Below, piece after piece: positions 25,135 to 31,643 of a stretch of 37,253 bases of DNA; within the stretch, counting starts at the first letter, position 1; the number at the start of each line of letters is the position of its first letter. The DNA is from Phycisphaerales bacterium (GTDB lineage Bacteria; Planctomycetota; Phycisphaerae; Tepidisphaerales; Tepidisphaeraceae): the NCBI GenBank assembly GCA_028291615.1, contig JAQGHM010000303.1, positions 1 through 37,253 of the forward strand. Reading direction: 5' to 3'. Below the pieces are notes generated by a model. The model saw only the letters and a list, made by a program, of their open reading frames with translations, was not told where the DNA came from and searched no databases. The position numbers and the translations under genes were made by a program.

Positions 25135-26511
25135 ATGCTTACGACCCACACGCTTCAACCGCGCGAGGCTGCTCGCCGCGCGCATGCCGCCGCCGATTCC
25201 GCGGCCGCCGCCGCCGCCGTGTTCGACCCTTCGACCTGGCAGAAGATGCTGCAGATCGTCCGCACGCAGCATCCCAGCCTCAACCGCTCCTGGTTCGATC
25301 AGCTCGCGCCGCGGCAACTGAGCAACGGCGTGATTCAGGTCCACGTCATCACCCCCGCCCAGCTCAACTTCTGCCAGAGTCAGTGCCAGCAGCCCTTCAC
25401 CCAGGCGGCGCAGGTGGTGCTCGCCCGGCTGGTCGCGGTCAGCTTCCACTGCGACAACCTCCCCACCGGCGGGGTCTTCAACGATCAGGATCAACCGATG
25501 ATCCTGAGCCCCGATTACACCTTCGAAAATTTCGTCGTCGGTCCCTGCAACCGCCTGCCCCATGCGGCGAGCTTTGCGGTGGCGGAGAACCCTGGCAAGG
25601 CGTACAACCCACTCTTCATCCACGGCGGCGTGGGGCTGGGCAAGACGCATCTCCTGCAGGCGATCTGCCAGCAGGTGCTCGAGCGGCAGAACGATGCCCG
25701 CATCCTCTACCTCTCCTGCGACTCGTTCATCAACCAGTTCATCACCGCCGTGCAGCACGGCGACATGAGCCAGTTCCGCTACCGCTTTCGCCATGTGGAC
25801 GTGTTGGTGATCGACGACATCCATTTCCTGCGCGGCCACGAGCGCACGCAGGAGGAATTCTTCCACACCTTCAACACCCTCTACCAGGGGAACAAGCAGA
25901 TCATCCTGAGCGCCGATGCGCCGCCGTCGGAAATTCCCGAGCTCGAGGAGCGGCTGGTCAGCCGCTTCAACTGGGGCCTGGTGGCGCGGGTGGAAAAGCC
26001 GTGCTACGAGACGCGGGTGGCGATCATCCAGAAGAAGGCGAAGCTGCGCGGGCTGGAGCTGGCGGATGATGTGATCTGCTACGTAGCCTCGAAGGTGGAG
26101 AACAACACCCGCGAACTTGAAGGGGCGATCACGCGCATCCAAGGGATGGCGATGCTTCAGGCCGGCAAGATCGACATGGACCTCGCCCGCGCCGCTTTGG
26201 GGGAGACTGGCACGCCGGAGCAGCGGCGGATCACGATCCAGCAGATCATCGACGCGGTCACCACTTACTATAACGTCCGCACCAGCGACCTGCAGAGCAA
26301 GCGGCGGCACAAGTCGATCGCCTTCCCCCGCCAGGTCTGCATGTACTTCGCGCGCAAGCATACGCGCTACAGCCTGGAAGAGATCGGCGGCTACTTCGGC
26401 GGCCGCGACCACACGACGGTTCTGCATGCCGTCCGCACGGTCACCGGCGACATGAAGGAAGACCCGCAGATCGCCGAGCAGATCAACCACATCGAGGGGC
26501 AGTTGAGCTGA
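25135..26511 (+). CDS. dnaA: chromosomal replication initiator DnaA
   Basis: 458 residues. DnaA binds origin boxes and melts oriC. Domain I is residues about 30-107, preceded by an unusual Ala-rich leader (about 17-28). Domain II is very short (about 108-125). The AAA+ domain III has Walker A GGVGLGKTH (164-172), Walker B VLVIDDIHFL (223-232), sensor 1 IILSADAPPSE and sensor 2 with R326 in NTRELEGAI. Domain IV ends with the box-recognition motif GGRDHTTVLHAVRTV (422-436). All parts are intact. No dnaN, gyrB, rpmH or recF is adjacent; the next gene is mgtE, about 530 bases away, so gene order here is unlike the classic origin region. Confidence 0.98.
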   Translation: MLTTHTLQPREAARRAHAAADSAAAAAAVFDPSTWQKMLQIVRTQHPSLNRSWFDQLAPRQLSNGVIQVHVITPAQLNFCQSQCQQPFTQAAQVVLARLVAVSFHCDNLPTGGVFNDQDQPMILSPDYTFENFVVGPCNRLPHAASFAVAENPGKAYNPLFIHGGVGLGKTHLLQAICQQVLERQNDARILYLSCDSFINQFITAVQHGDMSQFRYRFRHVDVLVIDDIHFLRGHERTQEEFFHTFNTLYQGNKQIILSADAPPSEIPELEERLVSRFNWGLVARVEKPCYETRVAIIQKKAKLRGLELADDVICYVASKVENNTRELEGAITRIQGMAMLQAGKIDMDLARAALGETGTPEQRRITIQQIIDAVTTYYNVRTSDLQSKRRHKSIAFPRQVCMYFARKHTRYSLEEIGGYFGGRDHTTVLHAVRTVTGDMKEDPQIAEQINHIEGQLS

Positions 26512-26527
26512 GGCGACAGAGGCGGAT

Positions 26528-26651
26528 GTGGCTTCGTTTTGCGCCCCATCGACTCGCTGCGCTCGCTCAGGACGGGCGCGGCGAGAGCGCGGTGTCCAAA
26601 ATTGGGACATTCGGGGACTTTTTGGGACATTGCGTGGCTTCGTTTCGCGCC
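26528..26651 (+). repeat. 18-bp direct repeat pair downstream of dnaA
   Basis: GTGGCTTCGTTTTGCGCC (26528-26545) recurs as GTGGCTTCGTTTCGCGCC (26634-26651), 17 of 18 bases identical and 106 bases apart. The copies bracket the first triplet of 10-bp repeats. Confidence 0.85.
26602..26631 (+). repeat. 10-bp tandem repeat triplet 1 (A-B-A)
   Basis: TTGGGACATT, CGGGGACTTT, TTGGGACATT: the outer units are identical and the middle unit matches at 7 of 10 bases. TGTCC and GGACA just before (26593-26609) also form a dyad overlapping unit 1. Confidence 0.85.
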
Positions 26652-26663
26652 GGCGCGCGGAAT

Positions 26664-26693
26664 TGTGGCGCGGTGTGGTCCGGTGTGGCGCGG
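26664..26693 (+). repeat. 10-bp tandem repeat triplet 2 (A-B-A)
   Basis: TGTGGCGCGG, TGTGGTCCGG, TGTGGCGCGG: the outer units are identical and the middle unit matches at 8 of 10 bases. A 7-bp direct repeat TTGCGAG/TTGCGAA follows immediately (26694-26707). Confidence 0.88.
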
Positions 26694-26710
26694 TTGCGAG
26701 TTGCGAAAGG

Positions 26711-26740
26711 CGTGCATCGGCGTGCATTTTCGTGCATCGG
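26711..26740 (+). repeat. 10-bp tandem repeat triplet 3 (A-B-A)
   Basis: CGTGCATCGG, CGTGCATTTT, CGTGCATCGG: the outer units are identical and the middle unit keeps the CGTGCAT core. Confidence 0.9.
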
Positions 26741-26991
26741 GGGGAAATTGGCCTGAAGGGGTCGTTGTCCTTGTTGTTGTCTGCGTCGCTGTGGGTGCGC
26801 ATGTCGGGCCTCCAGAAGGAGCCGCGGCGGTGCGCGGCTGGGACCTCGTGGGCGCAGCAGTGAAGGTGGAATATGGGTTTTTAGTGTGGGAATGGTGGAA
26901 GATTTTTTTATTTGTCGGGCTCGGGGGGGTGCGCGGCGAGCATGGAGCTGCGTTGTTGGGCAAGAGAATTTCAGGGGGATTGGTCGATTAA

Positions 26992-27017
26992 ACCGTTGAA
27001 ACGGTCGATTTACGACC
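26992..27017 (+). promoter_or_regulatory. overlapping, mutually exclusive hairpins upstream of mgtE
   Basis: ACCGTT-GA-AACGGT (26992-27005) and GGTCG-ATTTA-CGACC (27003-27017) share three bases, so they cannot form fully at the same time. The second stem ends 25 bases before the mgtE ATG. A direct repeat GGTCGATT (26982 and 27003) surrounds the first stem. No M-box or ykkC-like riboswitch consensus was recognised. Confidence 0.45.
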
Positions 27018-27042
27018 GGGGTGGCGCGTTGATTGAGACTTC

Positions 27043-28494
27043 ATGATCGGAAACCTACTCCAAGCCGACCTGCAGGAGATCATCCGGGCCAAGAACTGGG
27101 ACGAGCTGCGCGAGGCCTTTTCCGAGCTGGACCCGCCGGACATCGCCGAGGTGCTGATCGATTTGCCGGCCGAGGAGGAGGGGGTGATCTTCCGCATGCT
27201 CCCGCGCGAGCAGGCGGCGGTCGTCTTCAGTTATCTCCCGCTGGAGCGGCAGGAGGAATTGCTGCACTCGTTCTCGAACGAGCAGGTGCGGTCCATCCTC
27301 GATCAGATGACCCCCGACGATCGCACGCGGCTGCTGGAGGAGCTGCCGTCGGAAGTCACGCGGAAGCTGTTGGAGACGCTTCCTCCCGCCGAATTGGCGT
27401 TGGCCCGCGCCCTGCTCGGATATCCCGAAGGATCGGCGGGCCGGGTGATGACGCCGAAGTACGTCGCCGTGCCGCCGGACATGACGGCGCGGGAGGCGCT
27501 GGAGTTCGTGCGCCGCAATGGCAAGGGGAAGGAGACGCTCAACGTCATCTACATCGTGGATGATGAAGGCAAGCTCCTGGAGGATCTGAAACTGGGCGCA
27601 TTGGTGATGGCCGATCCCGACATGAAGGCCGCGGACATCGAGGACCGCGCCCTGGTCGCGATTCCGGCCACCGCGGGGCGGCAGGAGATCCTCGACACGT
27701 TCAAGAAATATGACCGGGTGGCCTTGCCGGTGGTGGATGCGAACGGGCACATGGTGGGGATCATTACGGTGGATGACGTGGTGGACGCGGTCGAGCAGCA
27801 GGCAACCGAAGAGATGCAGCGGATGGGCGGCATGGAGGCGCTGGATGCGCCCTACCTGGAGGTGGGGTTCTGGTCGATGGTGAAGAAGCGCGGCGGGTGG
27901 CTGGCGGCGCTCTTTCTGGGCGAAACGCTGACCGCGACGGCGATGGGGAAGTTCGAGCATGAGATCGAGAAGGCGGCGGTGGTGGCGCTCTTCGTGCCGC
28001 TGATCATCAGCTCGGGTGGGAACTCCGGGTCGCAGGCGACGAGTTTGATCATCCGCTCGCTGGCGCTCAGGGAGCTGCGGCTGCGGGACTGGTTCAAGGT
28101 GCTGCACAAGGAGATCTTCAGCGGCCTGGCGCTGGGGATGTTCCTGGGGATGATCGGCTTCGTGCGGATCGTCGTCTGGCACTCGCTGGGGTGGGCGGAT
28201 TACAAGGGACACCCGTACCAGATGGGGTTGACGGTCTGGCTGGCGCTGATCGGGGTGGTGGGGTTCGGATCGATCGTGGGGGCGATGCTGCCGTTTTTGC
28301 TGCGCAAGCTGGGGTTCGATCCCGCGACTAGCTCGGCCCCGTTCGTGGCGACATTGGTGGACGTGACGGGGCTGTGCATCTATTTCTTGGTGGCGATGCT
28401 GGTGCTGCGGAACACGCTACTGAAGGGGGAAGAGCCGCCGGCGAAACCGCTAACCGCGCCGACAACCCAGGCAGTCGCTTGGGCACCCGGTTAG
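27043..28494 (+). CDS. mgtE: magnesium transporter MgtE
   Basis: 483 residues with the full MgtE layout: an N-terminal helical superfamily domain (about 20-130, DIAEVLIDLPAEEEGVIFR), two CBS domains (about 136-260, starting with GRVMTPKYVAVPPD), a connecting helix and a five-helix membrane domain (about 280-460). The pore signature GGNSGSQATSLIIRSLA and the conserved Asp (D440) in ATLVDVTGLCIYF, which binds Mg2+ in characterised members, are present. In the family the CBS and N domains sense cytosolic Mg2+ and close the channel. The C-terminal tail after residue 460 is Pro/Thr-rich and specific to this protein. The ribosome site is weak (TTGAGAC). The sense strand is G-rich, unlike the genes to its left. 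Confidence 0.96.
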   Translation: MIGNLLQADLQEIIRAKNWDELREAFSELDPPDIAEVLIDLPAEEEGVIFRMLPREQAAVVFSYLPLERQEELLHSFSNEQVRSILDQMTPDDRTRLLEELPSEVTRKLLETLPPAELALARALLGYPEGSAGRVMTPKYVAVPPDMTAREALEFVRRNGKGKETLNVIYIVDDEGKLLEDLKLGALVMADPDMKAADIEDRALVAIPATAGRQEILDTFKKYDRVALPVVDANGHMVGIITVDDVVDAVEQQATEEMQRMGGMEALDAPYLEVGFWSMVKKRGGWLAALFLGETLTATAMGKFEHEIEKAAVVALFVPLIISSGGNSGSQATSLIIRSLALRELRLRDWFKVLHKEIFSGLALGMFLGMIGFVRIVVWHSLGWADYKGHPYQMGLTVWLALIGVVGFGSIVGAMLPFLLRKLGFDPATSSAPFVATLVDVTGLCIYFLVAMLVLRNTLLKGEEPPAKPLTAPTTQAVAWAPG

Positions 28495-28509
28495 CTCTTA
28501 TTTAAGCGC

Positions 28510-28540
28510 AAAAAAAAACGCCGGGGGGGCTAACCCGGCG
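28510..28540 (-). terminator. strong intrinsic terminator reading on the minus strand
   Basis: Read on the minus strand, CGCCGGG, loop TTAGCCCC, CCCGGCG is followed by nine T residues (plus-strand A run 28510-28518). The U-tract is only on the minus-strand side, so it ends leftward transcription. The nearest minus-strand protein gene ends at 29002, about 460 bases away, which points to a non-coding transcript here. Confidence 0.85.
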
Positions 28541-28652
28541 TGAGGAGGGGAAGGGAGAGTGATTCGTAACCTCGCGTCGCTTCGTCAAAACTTCAGACGA
28601 CCGCGACGGAGGGGATTGTCTTGTTCAGTCCCTCGTTTCAAGTTGTCGAACG
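28510..28652 (-). ncRNA. candidate sigma-54-dependent small RNA (about 143 nt)
   Basis: The predicted start is position 28652, 12 bases after the -12 element of the sigma-54-like promoter; the end is the intrinsic terminator. A central hairpin forms from CGTCGC (28608-28603) and GCGACG (28580-28575), with an inner TCGTC/GACGA stem and a nine-base loop. A 5' stem TCGTT/AACGA is possible. Between the central hairpin and the terminator lies an unpaired pyrimidine tract CTCTCCCTTCCCCTCCTCAC (28561-28542), with CCUCC complementary to Shine-Dalgarno GGAGG. A second CCCCTCC (28615-28609) may pair with GAGGG. The design resembles translation-blocking small RNAs. This is inferred from sequence alone; no family match is claimed. 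Confidence 0.55.
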
Positions 28653-28662
28653 ATTGGAGTAA

Positions 28663-28679
28663 AGCAATGGCAGTGCCAG
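28663..28679 (-). promoter_or_regulatory. sigma-54 (RpoN) promoter candidate
   Basis: Read on the minus strand, CTGGCACTGCCATTGCT contains TGGCAC, five bases and TTGCT, which matches the -24/-12 consensus TGGCAC-N5-TTGCW in every fixed position and in exact spacing. It lies in non-coding DNA, 142 bases before the terminator. Confidence 0.65.
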
Positions 28680-29001
28680 GAGTGCAGAATTTTTCACGGC
28701 GCCTGCGGCGCGATAACGCCATGTGATCTAAACGCTGAATAATGCGCGGGTTGGCCGACGTCGTCCCTGTGCGGATTATGGGGGTGGCCTATTTTCCCGA
28801 TCTCGGGCACTTAGGCTGGCACAGTGTGCCTGAGCGACAGGTTGGCACGAGCTGTCACGCCCCGGGGTAAATTTAGGGGATTTGTCCAGCGCGGCGGGGC
28901 TAGGCGGAAGGAGACTGATCCGGCGGGATTTGGAGATTTCCGCTGCCGTGCGGAGACGACGGGCGCTTGCGTCAAATTGCGAGCGCTCGCGTCAAAATGT
29001 T

Positions 29002-29313
29002 TTAACGGGCTGGCTGCGTCGCGGGGCCGGGTGCGGGGACGATCATGATCGGCCCCCGGATGCGGATCGTCTGGCGGATGTTGGAACCCTCGTTGAGATA
29101 GGAGCGGGCGTACTGGTTCTGGATGACCTCGACGCGGGGATCGACGTAGACCGGTTCGGCCCGCCCGCCGTTCCCGCTCTGGTCATTTTCGATTTGCAGG
29201 TAAGCCACGCCGGTGCGGGAAGCGCAGCCGGGGAGGAGTGCGAGAAGGGGGAGTGCGGCGCAAATCAGGGAGGATCGCAAGTTCAAGTCGGATTCCTTTC
29301 GGGAAGCGATCAT
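29002..29313 (-). CDS. small lipoprotein of unknown function
   Basis: 103 residues. A hydrophobic segment with lipobox LLPGC (Cys at residue 30) marks it as a lipoprotein. The ATG at 29313 overlaps the stop of the upstream gene by four bases (ATGA), which suggests coupled translation; a TTG nine codons later, preceded by GGAA, is another possible start and would give a more typical signal length. The mature part is short and polar (PVYVDPRVEVIQNQYAR) and ends with a Pro-rich tail (PAPGPATQPAR). No domain is recognised. It is the last gene of a seven-gene minus-strand run. The role may be linked to the dehydrogenase-like lipoprotein encoded just before it. Confidence 0.68.
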   Translation of the reverse strand: MIASRKESDLNLRSSLICAALPLLALLPGCASRTGVAYLQIENDQSGNGGRAEPVYVDPRVEVIQNQYARSYLNEGSNIRQTIRIRGPIMIVPAPGPATQPAR

Positions 29314-30911
29314 GGCTTGGTCGCCGGCGGCTCTTCCGAGCCGGTCAGGCGGAAGATCTTGCCGGTGCCGTCCTTCACCTCGGCCTTGCCGTTCTTGATC
29401 ACCACCTGGCCGAAATCGAGGACGTACATCGCGCCGTCGGGGCCGAACTTGACGTCGATCGGGCGCTCCAGGGCGTTGACGACTGCCTGCCCCGATTCAT
29501 TGCGGAGTTTGCTGGCCGGGAGGTCCTTGGTGTTGCGGATGAAGTCCTCGACCTTGCGGGAGTCGAGGTTGACGCGCGCGACCTTGTAGCCGGTGGGGCC
29601 GATGATGGGGCGGCCGGTGGTGGCGAAAGGGGCGCGGTCGCCGAAGAGGGCGACGATGGCGTCGCCGCGGTATTTTCTAAAGGCTGGTGAGGCGGGGGCA
29701 AAATCGAACTTGCTGGCGCCCGCCAGGGCGCGGAAGGAGCCGAAGAAGAGCGGGCCGGCGGAGGGTGGGATCAAGCGGCTGGCGGCGTGATCGATCAGGA
29801 AGCGGACGTTGGGATAGCCGTAGCGAATCGCCAGGTCGCGCGGGGGTTGGAATTGCTCTTCGGTGATCGGGCGCAGATCGGCGGAGAAGTCCGGCCAGCC
29901 GTACCACGCCTCGCCGCCCACCATCTTAAGAAACGTATCCGGATCGTCCTTGACCGGCCGGGTGCCGCGAAGTTCCATCCCCTGGTTGGTGATGTAGAGG
30001 GTGCCGTACTCATTGAAGGTCAGGCCGGCGGGGTTGCGGATGCCGTGGGCTTCGACCTTGAGATCGCCGCCGCCCTGTTCGCAGGAATAGACAGCAGCGG
30101 TCGGCTTGCCGTTGGGACGCGGGATGCCGGATTGATCCGAGCTGCCGAACTTCTGGAACGGCCCGGTCACGGCGATGTCGTTGCCGCCGAAGATGCTGGC
30201 GAAGGGGTTCTTGGTATCGAAGCGAAAGCCGTTGAGCTTAAGCTCGACGTAGGGGACGTCGGAGAAATCGGGATGTCGCTTGACCCACCCGGACTGGAGG
30301 TTGTCCAAACCCACGACCCCGCTGTTGGTTGCGGCGCCAACGCCGAAGTAGAGGCGGCCGTTGGGATGGACGGCGATGTCGGTGATGCCGTAATCACCCT
30401 GGGCGGGAAGGTCGGCGACGATCGTTTTGGGCGGGGTCTTGTCGTCGTAGGAAAAGGCGGTGATGCGGCCGCGACCGTCGGCGTTGCGGTGGGTGGCGAA
30501 GATCTTCCCGCCGGTGGCGACGATGCCGCCGATCGGGCCATCCATTTTGAACCCCTTGGAGAAGAAGGGGAGGCGCTTGCCGCGCGGGTAGATGTCGAAG
30601 TAGGCGCCGTCCTTCTTGAAGCCGTAGATTTTCGGATCGTCGCCGTCGATGCCCGATTCGGCGATCAGGAGCGAGCCGTCGGCGTCGAAGGCGATGGCCG
30701 AGGGAGCGGTGAGGCCGCGAATGTATGGGCGAAATTCAAAGCCCGGCGGATATTCGACCAGCGCGCGGTCGACGGATGCCTGGTTCTTAAGGATCTCGGG
30801 ATTGGTCTTGCAGCCGGTGGAGAGTAGAAGGAGGAAGGCAAAAGGCAAAAGGCAAAGGGCAAATGGGAGTGGCGACGAAATGCGGGCGGACTGGGTGACT
30901 TCCTGGGCCAT
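29310..30911 (-). CDS. sugar-dehydrogenase-like (GDH/sorbosone) propeller lipoprotein
   Basis: 533 residues. The signal region contains the lipobox LLSTGC with Cys at residue 34, so it is a lipoprotein. The body matches a six-bladed soluble glucose/sorbosone dehydrogenase-like fold: SAIAFDADGSLLIAES, ITDIAVHPNGRLYFGVG, HGIRNPAGLTFNEYGTLYIT, and DVKFGPDGAMYVLDFG near the end. In characterised members the cofactor is PQQ; whether this one keeps the PQQ and Ca2+ ligands cannot be settled by eye. A PQQ-independent structural role is possible. The signal-peptide code consists of 7-bp tandem repeats, described separately. It is 57 bases after the small membrane protein gene and overlaps the next lipoprotein gene. 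Confidence 0.83.
   Translation of the reverse strand: MAQEVTQSARISSPLPFALCLLPFAFLLLLSTGCKTNPEILKNQASVDRALVEYPPGFEFRPYIRGLTAPSAIAFDADGSLLIAESGIDGDDPKIYGFKKDGAYFDIYPRGKRLPFFSKGFKMDGPIGGIVATGGKIFATHRNADGRGRITAFSYDDKTPPKTIVADLPAQGDYGITDIAVHPNGRLYFGVGAATNSGVVGLDNLQSGWVKRHPDFSDVPYVELKLNGFRFDTKNPFASIFGGNDIAVTGPFQKFGSSDQSGIPRPNGKPTAAVYSCEQGGGDLKVEAHGIRNPAGLTFNEYGTLYITNQGMELRGTRPVKDDPDTFLKMVGGEAWYGWPDFSADLRPITEEQFQPPRDLAIRYGYPNVRFLIDHAASRLIPPSAGPLFFGSFRALAGASKFDFAPASPAFRKYRGDAIVALFGDRAPFATTGRPIIGPTGYKVARVNLDSRKVEDFIRNTKDLPASKLRNESGQAVVNALERPIDVKFGPDGAMYVLDFGQVVIKNGKAEVKDGTGKIFRLTGSEEPPATKP
30837..30864 (-). repeat. 7-bp tandem repeat in a signal-peptide coding region
   Basis: On the plus strand GGCAAAA, GGCAAAA, GGCAAAG, GGCAAAT. 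It encodes the repeating LPFALCLLPFAF-type hydrophobic segment of the dehydrogenase-like lipoprotein. A unit of seven would shift the frame on gain or loss of one copy. Confidence 0.85.
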
Positions 30912-30968
30912 GGATGAGGTAAGTTAATGGAACGGGGAAGGGGGGGCAAGCCGGGCTTGGTTCTATCA

Positions 30969-31367
30969 TCAAGGCTGGGCGGCGCACCAACCGGTCGGGT
31001 CGGGGCGGTCCATGCCGGGCGGCAAGGTGGCTATCAGGGCGGCGACGGCGCCAGGTTCCGGCGTCACGTTGATTTCCTTGAGGACCACTTCCAAGGTCAG
31101 CGCCGTTCGCGTCCGCCAGATTTTCCGCCGTTCCTTATCGCTCAGCGGCCGGTTGAGTCGCGCGGCGGCGGCTTGGGCTACGCTCGTGCAAAGGGGCAGC
31201 CAGACCTGATCATGATAATCATCGGAAGGACGCCGCTTGTCGGCATCAAACCTGAAGTCGGAGGTCCGGCCGCGCAGCTCGCGCGCCTGGCGCAGGCCTC
31301 GTATCATGCCGATAACGATGATCGCGATGATCAAGGCCCCGAAGGGCATGGCGACGATGTAGATCAT
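30969..31367 (-). CDS. small single-TM protein of unknown function
   Basis: 132 residues. Residues about 4-22 (IVAMPFGALIIAIIVIGMI) form one TM helix, followed by an Arg-rich stretch (RGLRQARELRGR) that should stay in the cytoplasm, and a polar domain of about 90 residues with a helical AQAAAARLNRPLSDKERRK. No catalytic motif is visible. The ATG at 31367 has a GGAAGGGG ribosome site. It is 24 bases after the Trm112-like gene in the same transcript. I do not recognise the family. Confidence 0.68.
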   Translation of the reverse strand: MIYIVAMPFGALIIAIIVIGMIRGLRQARELRGRTSDFRFDADKRRPSDDYHDQVWLPLCTSVAQAAAARLNRPLSDKERRKIWRTRTALTLEVVLKEINVTPEPGAVAALIATLPPGMDRPDPTGWCAAQP

Positions 31368-31391
31368 GTGCCCCTTCCCTCCATTGCCCGC

Positions 31392-31634
31392 TCAAGGCCG
31401 CGGCGGAATCTGCGCGGCGAACCTTGTCTTAAAGGCGTCGAGCGACTCGATCCCCTCGGGCAGTTGCGCCTCTTCGATCAGCATGACCGGGATCCCCTCG
31501 CGCACCGGATAGCGCAGGCCGCCCACCTCGGCCACGAGGAAATCGCCCTCCGGCCGCAGGGCGCTGCGGGTCAGGGGGCAGCGGAGGATCGAGACGAGGT
31601 CGGCGTCGACGGTATTGGTTTTTTCGCTGGTCAT
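31392..31634 (-). CDS. Trm112-like (YcaR/UPF0434) small protein
   Basis: 80 residues matching the bacterial Trm112 family: DLVSILRCPLTRSALR near the N-terminus, then a beta-rich GGLRYPVREGIPVML, the family's hallmark. In eukaryotes and archaea Trm112 is the activating subunit of methyltransferases; bacterial members are often encoded near cell-envelope or nucleotide genes and their partners are mostly unknown. Only one Cys (C19) of the usual zinc-type CP..C pattern is present, so metal binding is unlikely. It lies nine bases after the preceding unknown gene. Confidence 0.9.
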   Translation of the reverse strand: MTSEKTNTVDADLVSILRCPLTRSALRPEGDFLVAEVGGLRYPVREGIPVMLIEEAQLPEGIESLDAFKTRFAAQIPPRP

Positions 31635-31643
31635 GCGGTTACA

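Larger units (their letters stand above)
26512..27042. other. repeat-rich non-coding region between dnaA and mgtE
   Basis: No convincing gene lies in these 531 bases. The part from 26528 to 26740 is a mosaic of short direct repeats, listed separately. It also holds CTCGCTGCGCTCGCTCAGG (26552-26570), a phrase I associate from memory with dispersed intergenic repeats in GC-rich genomes. From about 26750 to 26990 the plus strand is unusually G/T-rich and C-poor. The last 50 bases hold hairpins upstream of mgtE. A 150-codon open frame crossing the region has a repeat-driven, low-quality sequence and no ribosome site. Confidence 0.6.
28495..29001. other. non-coding region between mgtE and the small lipoprotein gene
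   Basis: 507 bases without a credible protein gene. On the minus strand it holds a sigma-54-like promoter, a candidate small RNA and an intrinsic terminator, listed separately. Near 28818-28854 there is a dyad GGCAC-AGT-GTGCC (28818-28830) and a second TGGCAC-containing half-dyad (TTGGCACGAGCTGTCAC), which lie about 165-205 bases upstream of the predicted RNA start and could be activator sites. A 74-codon plus-strand frame (28824-29048) is Arg-rich and looks non-coding. Confidence 0.6.

Noticed and set aside
22639-26802. A 1,387-codon minus-strand open frame including the deoxyhypusine-synthase homologue
   Set aside because: Only the last 367 codons match a protein family; the rest is antisense to the uracil-DNA glycosylase and dnaA and reflects lack of stops in GC-rich DNA.
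26539-26991. A 150-codon plus-strand frame downstream of dnaA
   Set aside because: It has no ribosome site, and its sequence is dictated by the short repeats and the G/T-rich tract; no domain is seen.
28698-28712. GCGCC-TGC-GGCGC hairpin as a terminator
   Set aside because: The stem is short and has no U-tract on either strand side in the right place; such GC dyads are frequent here.
28585-28722. A 45-codon minus-strand frame with an Arg-rich start, overlapping the sigma-54 promoter
   Set aside because: There is no ribosome site, the composition is odd and it overlaps the promoter and hairpin; treated as chance, although a leader peptide cannot be fully excluded.
28841-28860. A second TGGCAC-containing site as a sigma-54 promoter
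   Set aside because: The -12 TTGC element is absent at the required distance; kept only as a possible activator site.
28824-29048. A 74-codon plus-strand frame
   Set aside because: Arg/Gly-rich, no ribosome site and it runs into the antisense of a lipoprotein gene.
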